Positions 1 to 5,371 of a DNA stretch of 5,814 nt are shown here, one piece after another. Where the stretch lies: assembly GCA_017960415.1 (NCBI GenBank), contig JAGCZE010000320.1, positions 1-5,814 of the forward strand, read 5' to 3'. The position numbers and the translations under genes were made by a program. The stretch comes from Lachnospiraceae bacterium. Its GTDB lineage: Bacteria; Bacillota_A; Clostridia; Lachnospirales; Lachnospiraceae. Each line of letters opens with the position of its first letter. The first letter of the stretch is position 1. The notes beneath the pieces were generated by a model. It was not told where the DNA came from, ran no database searches, and saw nothing but the letters and a program-made list of their open reading frames with translations.

Positions 1-81
1 AACCGCCTCATAATTATTTGCGAAAGCCATGATCATAGCCAGCATCGCAAATACAACCGCAAATAAAACACTTCGTTTCAT
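1..81 (-). CDS. Exported protein, N-terminal fragment (runs off the left edge)
   Basis: Only the first 27 codons are in the window. They begin MKRSVLFAVVFAMLAMIMAF and end ANNYEAV. The two basic residues after Met, the unbroken hydrophobic stretch (about residues 4-20) and the Ala-x-Ala-like end (AFA before NN) form a classical Sec signal peptide, so the product is very probably exported. The start is well supported: an AGGAGGT ribosome site (88-94) lies 6 bases upstream of the ATG at 81-79. The mature protein is outside the window, so its function cannot be stated. It is divergent from the transglutaminase-like gene, with about 220 bases between the two starts. The call as a real gene is fairly secure; identity is unknown. 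Confidence 0.75.
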   Translation of the reverse strand, partial: MKRSVLFAVVFAMLAMIMAFANNYEAV

Positions 82-87
82 CAGCCT

Positions 88-94
88 ACCTCCT
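88..94 (-). promoter_or_regulatory. Ribosome binding site of the left-edge exported protein
   Basis: The minus strand reads AGGAGGT, a near-perfect Shine-Dalgarno sequence, 6 bases before the ATG. It is the main reason to accept the 27-codon fragment as a gene start. Confidence 0.8.
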
Positions 95-147
95 GTATTT
101 CTCTGCCTGCGTGGTACCTGCTAATACCCCGCTGTTGGCATTTACCC

Positions 148-175
148 ATAATAATATATATCTATATATCGTCAT
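148..175 (-). promoter_or_regulatory. Candidate promoter for the left-edge gene
   Basis: On the minus strand ATGACG (175-170) and TATTAT (153-148) are separated by 16 bases, in a very AT-rich stretch about 70 bases upstream of the start. The -35 match is weak and the AT-rich context makes chance matches easy, so this is only a candidate. Confidence 0.35.
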
Positions 176-234
176 TTATCGAAAAAAAGTAACCTCTGAT
201 ACTGATTTTAGGACATTACCGACCTCAATACCTA

Positions 235-264
235 TTGAACAGAACAGCCTATACCATGTATAAT
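235..264 (+). promoter_or_regulatory. Sigma-A type promoter of the transglutaminase-like gene
   Basis: TTGAAC (235-240) and a perfect TATAAT (259-264) are separated by 18 bases, and the -10 lies about 37 bases upstream of the ATG at 302. The -35 keeps the first four consensus positions. Transcription would start near 271 and give a short leader carrying the AGGGGGT ribosome site at 287-293, 8 bases before the ATG. Confidence 0.7.
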
Positions 265-301
265 ATTTTTATAATATATTTTTTTTAGGGGGTCAAGCAC
301 C

Positions 302-1681
302 ATGAAAAAACTGCTGAGCTTACTTCTTTTATTTGTGATCGCTTTTTCTTCTTTTACCGCAGCTCCGGCTGAGGCTGCATCAGCCAAGATCAGCAAAAAG
401 AAGAAAACTGTATATGTGGGGCAATCTTTCAAACTGAAGATCAAGAATTCAAAAAAAGACTATGTTTGGAAAAGCAGCGATAACAGTGTCGCCATTGTTG
501 TTGCGGGTGCCGGGCAGTCTGCCGTAATAGGTGCGATCAAGCCCGGAAAGGCTACGATCACCGCTACTGCGGGCAAGAAAACATTTAAGTGCAAAGTAAC
601 CGTAAAGGTCAAGCCCGAGGATAAAATCCCCGAACAGGACGATACAGTGAAAGATCCGGATAAAGACAGTACTTCAGGTAATACAGGTACCGAAAAGGAT
701 CCGGACAAGGACAGTACTTCGGGTGATACAGGCACCGAAAAGGACCCGGTCAAGGACAGTACTTCCGGCGATACAGGCAAGGATGGCAATTCCGGTAAGA
801 AGACCGATGATCAAAAAAAGACATCTGTACCCACATTAGAAGAGGAGCTTGCTTCCGATACATACGGTCTGCTCTACCCCAGGCAAAAAACGGATTATCG
901 CCCCAGGATATACTACAATATCAGCAGTAATGATGACCTTCTGAAAGTAATGATCGATGGCATAAGAGAATGTACGCGCGGGATTGTGGTAAAATATGAC
1001 CGTCAGAACTTCAATTACTGGAAAACGCTATATCTCGACTACATCAACCTAAGTGAGATGTGCAACTCTACCAATGTTTTCTACGCAGACAGCGAAGACA
1101 GCAATACTATGGCCGTTTCCCCGATCTATAAGGAAGGCTGGAAGGCACTGACTTATTATAAATATATCCGTCCGGGAATGGATGATGATCTGCGCGAATA
1201 TATCACACCCTCAGATGACACACTCAAGATTCTGAAAATGGCACATGAGATTGCCGAAGATGCTGTTAAGGCTTATCCCGATGATGAAAGAGCCATACTG
1301 AAGTATGTCAATAATAAGATCTGTGACCTGACAACATACTCGGATCCGATCCCAGAGTCGAAGGAAGCACCTGCAAGAGATGTAACCGGCGTATTTTTGA
1401 ACCATGATGCGGTGTGTGAAGGTTATACCGCAACTATGCAGCTTGTAATGAACATTCTCGGGTTTGAGAATCATACGGTCAAAAATAAGAAGGATACGCA
1501 TATCTGGAACAGGGTCAAGGTTGACGGGACATGGTACCATATCGATGCAACCTGGAACGACCGTAAGGATTCTGCCGGAAATTACGAGAATTCGTGGTTT
1601 ATGCTGACCGATGATGAAATCACGAAAAAGAACGGAAGCTCCGATGCCCATGCCTGGACAAAGCCCAAATTCATGGAATGA
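302..1681 (+). CDS. Secreted transglutaminase/protease-like protein with Ig-like domain
   Basis: The 459-residue product has a Sec signal peptide (residues 1 to about 25, ending PAEA). A Lys-rich bacterial Ig-like (BIG2-type) domain follows at about 29-103, with the usual VYVGQSFKL and KPGKATITA motifs. Residues 117-161 are a charged linker of three 15-residue repeats (KDPDKDSTSGNTGTE and variants). The rest ends in a transglutaminase-core fold. Its triad is visible: Cys372 in AVCEGYT, His400 in THIWNRV and Asp415 in WYHIDATW, with the spacing and flanking aromatics expected of the superfamily. In bacteria such proteins may be cysteine peptidases or cross-linking enzymes, and the sequence does not decide which. 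No LPXTG, SH3 or other anchor is seen, so it may be released or held by the Ig-like domain. The start is set by AGGGGGT (287-293) and the signal peptide. It is monocistronic, with its own promoter and terminator. Family call is firm; substrate is unknown. Confidence 0.93.
   Translation: MKKLLSLLLLFVIAFSSFTAAPAEAASAKISKKKKTVYVGQSFKLKIKNSKKDYVWKSSDNSVAIVVAGAGQSAVIGAIKPGKATITATAGKKTFKCKVTVKVKPEDKIPEQDDTVKDPDKDSTSGNTGTEKDPDKDSTSGDTGTEKDPVKDSTSGDTGKDGNSGKKTDDQKKTSVPTLEEELASDTYGLLYPRQKTDYRPRIYYNISSNDDLLKVMIDGIRECTRGIVVKYDRQNFNYWKTLYLDYINLSEMCNSTNVFYADSEDSNTMAVSPIYKEGWKALTYYKYIRPGMDDDLREYITPSDDTLKILKMAHEIAEDAVKAYPDDERAILKYVNNKICDLTTYSDPIPESKEAPARDVTGVFLNHDAVCEGYTATMQLVMNILGFENHTVKNKKDTHIWNRVKVDGTWYHIDATWNDRKDSAGNYENSWFMLTDDEITKKNGSSDAHAWTKPKFME
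650..784 (+). repeat. Three 45-bp tandem repeats in the linker of the transglutaminase-like gene
   Basis: The units lie at 650-694, 695-739 and 740-784, each coding for a KDPxKDSTSGxTGxx 15-mer. They differ by a few bases, mostly silent: AATACA versus GATACA changes Asn to Asp, and GTC replaces GAC for Val in unit 3. The unit length is a multiple of three, so copy number can change without breaking the frame. The product is a hydrophilic, probably extended spacer between the Ig-like and catalytic domains. Confidence 0.9.
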
Positions 1682-1705
1682 ACCAAAATCAATGTAATGA
1701 ATTGA

Positions 1706-1772
1706 AAAAGCTGAAATACTCTTTTAAGCTTGCTGCATTCACTCGCAGCATATAAGTATTTCAGCTTTTTTT
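1706..1772 (+). terminator. Strong rho-independent terminator, probably bidirectional
   Basis: A perfect 15-bp stem pairs 1706-1720 (AAAAGCTGAAATACT) with 1755-1769 and is followed by a T-run to 1772. The 34-base loop holds a second hairpin, TGCTGC (1731-1736) with GCAGCA (1745-1750). The stem starts 24 bases after the stop codon of the transglutaminase-like gene. In the opposite direction the stem ends in five Ts, and the rubrerythrin gene converges on it about 100 bases away, so it may stop transcription from both sides. Confidence 0.88.
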
Positions 1773-1836
1773 AATATTCCTGTTTAATCGATCGGATATT
1801 TTCTTTTTGTATTTTGTAATTTATCGAAGACCGATC

Positions 1837-1853
1837 AGTACTTCAGCTTTTTT
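1837..1853. repeat. Second copy of the terminator 3' arm
   Basis: Bases 1837-1853 (AGTACTTCAGCTTTTTT) match the terminator arm at 1755-1771 with one change. No fresh partner arm lies nearby, so this copy cannot form its own stem. It could pair, with one mismatch, with the 5' arm at 1706-1720. It lies 21 bases after the rubrerythrin stop codon. Confidence 0.6.
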
Positions 1854-1873
1854 GGCATGTCTGTGATAAACGA

Positions 1874-2413
1874 TCAATAATTGGCTTCGCTGATCTCAAA
1901 ATAACTCTGGGGATGAGCACACACGGGGCATATCTCCGGAGCATTTGTGCCTACAACGATATGTCCGCAGTTGCGGCATTCCCAAACCTTAACTTCCGAT
2001 TTCGCAAATACTTCCCGGGCTTCTACATTATGCAGCAATGCACGATAGCGTTCCTCATGATGTTTCTCGATGGCCGCTACACCTCTGAATTTCGCTGCAA
2101 GCTCAGGGAAGCCTTCTTCCTCTGCTGTCTTCGCAAAGCCCTCGTACATATCTGTCCATTCATAGTTTTCTCCGTCTGCTGCGGCTGCGAGGTTTTCTGC
2201 GGTATTCCCGATACCCTCAAGTTCCTTGAACCAGAGCTTTGCATGTTCCTTTTCATTATCGGCAGTTTTCAAAAATAAAGCCGCAATCTGCTCAAAACCG
2301 TCCTTCTTGGCCTTTGAAGCAAAATAAGTATATTTGTTTCTTGCTTCAGATTCACCCGCGAAAGCGGCCAATAAGTTCTTTTCCGTTTGTGTTCCAGAAT
2401 ATTTGTTACCCAT
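1874..2413 (-). CDS. rbr: Rubrerythrin (non-haem diiron peroxidase)
   Basis: The 179-residue product is a standard-length rubrerythrin. This cytoplasmic enzyme of anaerobes reduces hydrogen peroxide to water with electrons from rubredoxin or similar donors. The N-terminal four-helix diiron domain shows GESEAR (Glu21), NEKEHAK (Glu54, His57), [10 protein letters not shown] (Glu82, Glu85) and IEKHHEERY (Glu116, His119). These line up with the Desulfovibrio rubrerythrin ligands as I recall them. The C-terminal rubredoxin-like domain has Cys146-x-x-Cys149 and Cys162-x-x-Cys165, for one iron. All key residues are present. The frame stays open upstream to 2665, but the start at 2413 is chosen because GGAGGT (2425-2420) lies 6 bases before it and [15 protein letters not shown] is the normal family N-terminus. 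It is transcribed alone, divergent from the SprA-related gene. The symbol rbr is the common family symbol. Confidence 0.96.
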   Translation of the reverse strand: MGNKYSGTQTEKNLLAAFAGESEARNKYTYFASKAKKDGFEQIAALFLKTADNEKEHAKLWFKELEGIGNTAENLAAAADGENYEWTDMYEGFAKTAEEEGFPELAAKFRGVAAIEKHHEERYRALLHNVEAREVFAKSEVKVWECRNCGHIVVGTNAPEICPVCAHPQSYFEISEANY

Positions 2414-2419
2414 ATCAAT

Positions 2420-2425
2420 ACCTCC
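2420..2425 (-). promoter_or_regulatory. Ribosome binding site that fixes the rubrerythrin start
   Basis: The minus strand reads GGAGGT, 6 bases before the ATG at 2413-2411. An in-frame ATG further upstream (2665) has no comparable site, so this element decides between the 179- and 263-residue readings. Confidence 0.85.
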
Positions 2426-2488
2426 GTGATTAGATAGTATTTGCCCCATAAACAACGGCAAATGCTGTGGATTACATTTACGATATGT

Positions 2489-2517
2489 ATTATCCCACAA
2501 ATACTGTTGGCTGGCAA
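2489..2517 (-). promoter_or_regulatory. Candidate promoter of the rubrerythrin gene
   Basis: On the minus strand TTGCCA (2517-2512) and GATAAT (2494-2489) are spaced by exactly 17 bases, each with good consensus agreement. This would give a leader of about 70 bases. A second possibility closer to the gene is TTGCCG, 16 bases, then TACTAT. I see no convincing PerR-type operator over either. Confidence 0.5.
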
Positions 2518-2520
2518 GAG

Positions 2521-2576
2521 ACAAACCGGCCGATCGTAAACCCGGTGAACCGGCAGGAACCGTACAAACCGCCCGG
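2521..2576. promoter_or_regulatory. GC-rich patch with repeated AACCG and a CCGGT-GA-ACCGG palindrome
   Basis: AACCG begins at 2524, 2548, 2558 and 2567; the last three are about one helical turn apart. CCGGT (2542-2546) and ACCGG (2549-2553) form a perfect 5-bp inverted repeat around GA. The patch stands out in an AT-rich spacer and sits between the outward-facing rubrerythrin and SprA-related promoters. A role as a regulator binding site is inferred only from repetition and position. Confidence 0.35.
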
Positions 2577-2590
2577 ACTTCAGCTTTTCC

Positions 2591-2619
2591 TTGAAAAATC
2601 AGTATAAACAGAGTATAAT
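2591..2619 (+). promoter_or_regulatory. Promoter candidate for the SprA-related gene
   Basis: TTGAAA (2591-2596) and a perfect TATAAT (2614-2619) are separated by 17 bases. This is the best promoter match on this side and gives a leader of about 130 bases. A second TATAAT (2731-2736) lies inside the 12-bp palindrome ATATTATAATAT (2727-2738). It has only a poor -35 (TTGTCG, 15-base spacer) and would leave a leader of about 16 bases, so it is less likely to be the main start. Confidence 0.6.
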
Positions 2620-2758
2620 ATAGTAGAGATAAAAGGCGAGTTTTTCGATAACAGCTCTGTTCCATTTTATATTGTCCGCAAATGTTTCATAAATCAGTAC
2701 TGTATAGACTTGTCGCATATCAGGAAATATTATAATATGTCATGGAAAGGAGGCACAT

Positions 2759-3526
2759 ATGATAAACGGCATCTCTTTTGGGAATTACAGCAGTTATCCG
2801 TATGCCTCCGATTCCATGAAAACTCCGGTTTATTCTGCTGCCTCGGGTTCAGCAGGTATTCCTTCATCAAGTTCAACCGTTGTTCCTTCTGCTCCTGTTT
2901 CAACAAATGCTCCCTTTGCTTCACCTTCTGTACCTGCCTTGGGTTTTGCAGGTATTCCTTCCTCGAGTTCTACAGGCATTCCTTCATCGGGTTCAGCAGG
3001 TATCCCCTCTGCTTCCGGTGCGACAAGCGCGCCTGTACGTCCGTTACCCGACGGTCATCAAACCAATCCCGATTCACAGAACAAAGGAATATCTCCCTAT
3101 GCTGTAACCAACGAGGCCGAAGCACGTGAGGCCGGATTGAGCGAAGGCCAGATCCGCGGACTGAAAAAAGCCGGACAGATTGAATGTGCAACCTGTGCCG
3201 GCCGAATGTACCAGGACGGATCGGATGAAAATGTTTCATTCAAGTCCGCAGCCCACGTGTCACCTACAGCTGCAGGAGCCGCCGTGCGGAGCCATGAGGG
3301 TGAACATGTATCCAACGCCTACAAGAAAGCCGCCATGAACAACGGTAAGGTTATGCGTGCCTCCGTATCCATTCATATGGCGATCTGCCCCGAATGCGGC
3401 CGAAGCTACGTATCGGGCGGAACCACTTCAACCTCCATTAAATACTACAATAAAGCCGACGATCATCAGAAAAGCTTTGACGAAGCTGCCGGCATCAGAG
3501 GAAGACGGATCGACACACTTGCATAA
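2759..3526 (+). CDS. SprA-related putative zinc metalloprotease
   Basis: The 255-residue product has two parts. Residues about 26-95 are low-complexity Ser/Pro/Gly/Ala with repeated AGIPSSSS-like units. From about residue 115 the conserved domain begins: Cys143-x-x-Cys146 followed by RMYQDGSDENVSFKS, then HVSP, then His179-Glu-Gly-Glu-His183 in SHEGEHV, then Cys210-Pro-Glu-Cys213 in CPECGRSYVSGG. From memory this pattern belongs to the SprA-related family, annotated in databases as putative metalloprotease of the CJM1_0395 type. HEGEH is an HExxH-type zinc motif and the four cysteines could bind a second metal, but activity is not shown by the sequence. There is no signal peptide or membrane segment, so the protein is cytoplasmic or exported by another route. 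The start is supported by AAAGGAGG (2746-2753), 5 bases before the ATG. It is transcribed alone and faces the ligase-like gene. Confidence 0.85.
   Translation: MINGISFGNYSSYPYASDSMKTPVYSAASGSAGIPSSSSTVVPSAPVSTNAPFASPSVPALGFAGIPSSSSTGIPSSGSAGIPSASGATSAPVRPLPDGHQTNPDSQNKGISPYAVTNEAEAREAGLSEGQIRGLKKAGQIECATCAGRMYQDGSDENVSFKSAAHVSPTAAGAAVRSHEGEHVSNAYKKAAMNNGKVMRASVSIHMAICPECGRSYVSGGTTSTSIKYYNKADDHQKSFDEAAGIRGRRIDTLA
2846..3012 (+). repeat. Degenerate Ser/Pro/Gly-coding repeats in the SprA-related gene
   Basis: Units of the type GSAGIPSSSST recur at residues about 30-40, 62-72 and 72-85, with TCAGCAGGTATTCCTTC-like DNA repeated at about 2850, 2946 and 2995. The units are imperfect and separated by other Ser/Pro/Ala sequence. 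The stretch probably forms a disordered N-terminal arm ahead of the conserved domain. Confidence 0.7.
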
Positions 3527-3630
3527 TAGTTTGCATTTCTTTATTGTACACGACACGCAGTCTTAAGTGTGTAAGATATATTATGCTTTCTTAATGGGTT
3601 TAATACACTTAGTTCTATTGCATAAAAAGT
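3527..3630. other. Spacer between convergent genes, with weak inverted repeats and no clear terminator
   Basis: Two weak inverted repeats are present: TAAGTGT (3564-3570) with ACACTTA (3605-3611), and GCATAAA (3620-3626) with TTTATGC (3630-3636), the latter overlapping the ligase-like gene's stop codon. Neither has a GC-rich stem followed by a T-run. Bases 3581-3600 resemble the ligase gene's 3' end at 3631-3650 (16 of 20 identical). Confidence 0.5.
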
Positions 3631-4980
3631 TTATGCCTTCTTAACAGGCTCCGAAACGTACCCCATTCCCATAAATATGAACAGGAACGCAGCTGTCGAG
3701 AACACCGTCAGTCCGAAGAACGAACTAACCAGATACCCGAAAGCGCCGCACAGACAACAGAGTGTCGCGCCGTCCATTATTTTCTTTTTCTTCAATGCTC
3801 TTATGAAAATACCCAAACATCCGATAAAATACAGAAGCGCCGTAGGATAACCGTGGAACATCGCGTACTGGATAAATTCATTGTGCGGTCTGATATTATA
3901 AGGAGCGCCGACATATTCCCAATATTTTACACCTTCAAAACCGATACCAAGCATCGAATTCTCATTGGCGATATCAAGAGACGCTTTCCATATTCTCATT
4001 CGTCCGCTGCCGGCATGTTCTGCCGCTTCATTGCCTGCGGCAATATTCGAAACGTCCGATGCAAGCTGTGACAGGTTACTGCCGAAGGTTCCCATGATGC
4101 GCCCGGGAACATACATGCATATGCAGAATACAACGAGCAGTATAAGTACCTGTACATTGAACTTACGTTCAATAATAAAATGTGCCACAGCGATAAAGAT
4201 CATCGCGAAAAATCCGCCTACCCATGCTCCCATTGTATTATCGAGCGAGAGCGCAACAGTGTTGGAGACAAATGCGATCGCAGCGATCACTTTCCAAACG
4301 ATCCCTGCCTCGTACAGGAATGCCGCAGCCGCAAGCGGTACGGTAAGCGCAAGATAATAACCGTAATAATTGATATTGGAATAGATTGACGAATAACGAG
4401 GGGTCCAGTCGTAGAAGAATTCAGATTCCACCTGGGTATTCCAGAGAACAAAGGCTGCGACAAAAACTAGCAAACTCACAATGATATGTAATCTCATAAG
4501 CAGCCGTTTGTGATTCTCCATTTTTACCTGGGTTGCTCCAAACAGCACAAATATGAAATATCCTATCTCCATCGGAAATGTTTCCGCAATCGATGCGGAG
4601 CAGAAACCCGACAGCGCATAATCCATTCCGTTGTATATCTGGCTGCAGATTATGAAGATCACCATCGCTGCAAAGACCACAAACAACGGATTTGACTTTA
4701 TAATCTTCAGAAAACTGCGGCCCTCCGCCTTTGTCTTCGCTATCACCAGAAAATAAACTGCCACCACAATGATACTAGTCAGAGGGAATGCCATGTATTT
4801 GATGATCGCCGGAAAAATATCCATTGTAAAGTCAATACTCCGTTTGATCATCGCAAATACGCTCATAAGTGCGGTTGCAATGATGAACAGTGACATGGCA
4901 ACAGATGCTGTTATGCTGATCTGCCTGTCACTGATCTTTGCTGCACTCTCCCTGAAATTCTCTTTCCAATTCTTATCCAC
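3631..4980 (-). CDS. O-antigen ligase/polymerase (Wzy_C) family membrane protein
   Basis: The product (449 residues from the GTG at 4980) is a polytopic membrane protein. About eleven or twelve hydrophobic segments are visible, the first at residues about 21-45, with a long outer loop at about 295-380 before the last three. The loop carries the family signature: GSGRMRIW at 324, then NSMLGIGFEGV, then PHNEFIQY with His366. These match the O-antigen ligase/Wzy_C domain, whose members polymerise or transfer lipid-linked glycans on the outer face of the membrane. In a Gram-positive cell this suggests a capsular or wall polysaccharide, but no glycosyltransferase or flippase gene is adjacent, so the substrate is unknown. 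Start: the upstream ATG at 5025 has no ribosome site, whereas GTG 4980 has GAGGT 7 bases ahead; starting at 5025 would give 464 residues. The end is PVKKA. Family call is firm; the start is moderately sure. Confidence 0.88.
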   Translation of the reverse strand: MDKNWKENFRESAAKISDRQISITASVAMSLFIIATALMSVFAMIKRSIDFTMDIFPAIIKYMAFPLTSIIVVAVYFLVIAKTKAEGRSFLKIIKSNPLFVVFAAMVIFIICSQIYNGMDYALSGFCSASIAETFPMEIGYFIFVLFGATQVKMENHKRLLMRLHIIVSLLVFVAAFVLWNTQVESEFFYDWTPRYSSIYSNINYYGYYLALTVPLAAAAFLYEAGIVWKVIAAIAFVSNTVALSLDNTMGAWVGGFFAMIFIAVAHFIIERKFNVQVLILLVVFCICMYVPGRIMGTFGSNLSQLASDVSNIAAGNEAAEHAGSGRMRIWKASLDIANENSMLGIGFEGVKYWEYVGAPYNIRPHNEFIQYAMFHGYPTALLYFIGCLGIFIRALKKKKIMDGATLCCLCGAFGYLVSSFFGLTVFSTAAFLFIFMGMGYVSEPVKKA

Positions 4981-4987
4981 GCGGTTT

Positions 4988-4992
4988 ACCTC
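4988..4992 (-). promoter_or_regulatory. Ribosome site favouring the GTG start of the ligase-like gene
   Basis: The minus strand reads GAGGT, 7 bases before the GTG at 4980-4978. No purine-rich site precedes the ATG at 5025; the sequence there is AT-rich (TATTAAGC). This is why the shorter reading is preferred. Confidence 0.5.
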
Positions 4993-5198
4993 GCTTAAAA
5001 ATGTGATGTTGTCGCACTGTACCATGCTTAATATTTTAATAGATTAAAGTATATATTTCAACAAATATCAAAAAATAAACATGATCACCATATCTTCAAT
5101 AATATATAACGGTATATCGGTTAATTTCCCGTATTTTTTTAGTTTTGATCGGTATATTCTTATCCGGTGAATGTTATCAAATTAACTGTTTACACAGG
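4993..5198. other. AT-rich spacer upstream of the ligase-like gene, with one weak promoter candidate
   Basis: Apart from the possible 15-codon N-terminal extension (4981-5025), no gene is seen. The best minus-strand promoter guess is TTGATA (5180-5175), 18 bases, then TATACC (5156-5151). This would give a leader of about 160 bases. A nearer TATACT (5053-5048) lacks a -35. No riboswitch-like fold is recognised. The stretch from here to 5371 has no recognised gene; the part after 5198 holds a hairpin and a 3' trailer. Confidence 0.35.
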
Positions 5199-5230
5199 TA
5201 AAGCCCTCCGGAATAACCAGGAGGGCTTTA
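5199..5230 (-). terminator. Hairpin terminator for the right-edge gene
   Basis: A perfect 11-bp stem, TAAAGCCCTCC (5199-5209) with GGAGGGCTTTA (5220-5230), encloses a 10-base loop. The A/T-flanked GC stem is typical of rho-independent terminators, although the T-tract (CTTTA) is short on both strands. It lies about 140 bases after the stop of the minus-strand gene at 5372, an unusually long trailer. It also insulates the ligase-like gene's upstream region. Confidence 0.7.
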
Positions 5231-5371
5231 TCTGTATCATGCAGTTTATATAATTTCCTATCGAACTATCTTGTTTTCAGCTTCATCCGTCTGAAGAATA
5301 CTCCGTCTGCTTGGCTTTCTGTAGCTTTCGGCTTTCGGATAGTTCTCTTTTTGTTGTGATTTCTATATTCT
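5231..5371 (-). other. 3' trailer between the right-edge gene and its hairpin
   Basis: No independent gene with a start and ribosome site is seen. Two features stand out: an 8-bp inverted repeat, GAACTATC (5263-5270) with GATAGTTC (5338-5345), and a small CTTCA/TGAAG hairpin (5281-5296). The reading frame one base off the right-edge gene stays open across the gene's end and stops at 5268-5266, about 36 bases before the terminator stem. Confidence 0.4.

Noticed and set aside
259..277. ATAATAT repeated at 260-266 and 271-277, resembling a PerR/Fur-like box
   Set aside because: It overlaps the perfect -10 box in an A/T-only stretch. No proper inverted repeat with the expected spacing is present.
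460..789. 109-codon minus-strand frame opposite the transglutaminase-like gene
   Set aside because: It is the antisense of the 45-bp repeats (repeated SPEVLSLSGSFSVP), with no ribosome site; the plus-strand frame has a full domain architecture.
1211..1651. 146-codon minus-strand frame under the catalytic domain
   Set aside because: Antisense shadow of a well-conserved coding region; no ribosome site and no recognisable motif.
1840..2588. ACTTCAGCTTTT at 1840-1851 and 2577-2588, flanking the rubrerythrin gene in the same orientation, as possible target-site duplications
   Set aside because: A shared 12-mer is about what chance gives among all pairs in 5.8 kb of AT-rich DNA. The first copy is explained by the terminator arm duplication, and the gene shows no mobile features.
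2414..2665. 84-codon N-terminal extension of rubrerythrin starting with a signal-peptide-like stretch
   Set aside because: The strong GGAGGT site and the family-typical MGNKYSG start sit at 2413. The extension has no ribosome site, covers the best promoter candidate and the AACCG patch, and rubrerythrins are cytoplasmic.
3853..4389. Several plus-strand frames inside the ligase-like gene
   Set aside because: They are antisense to a polytopic membrane protein with family motifs, and none has a start signal.
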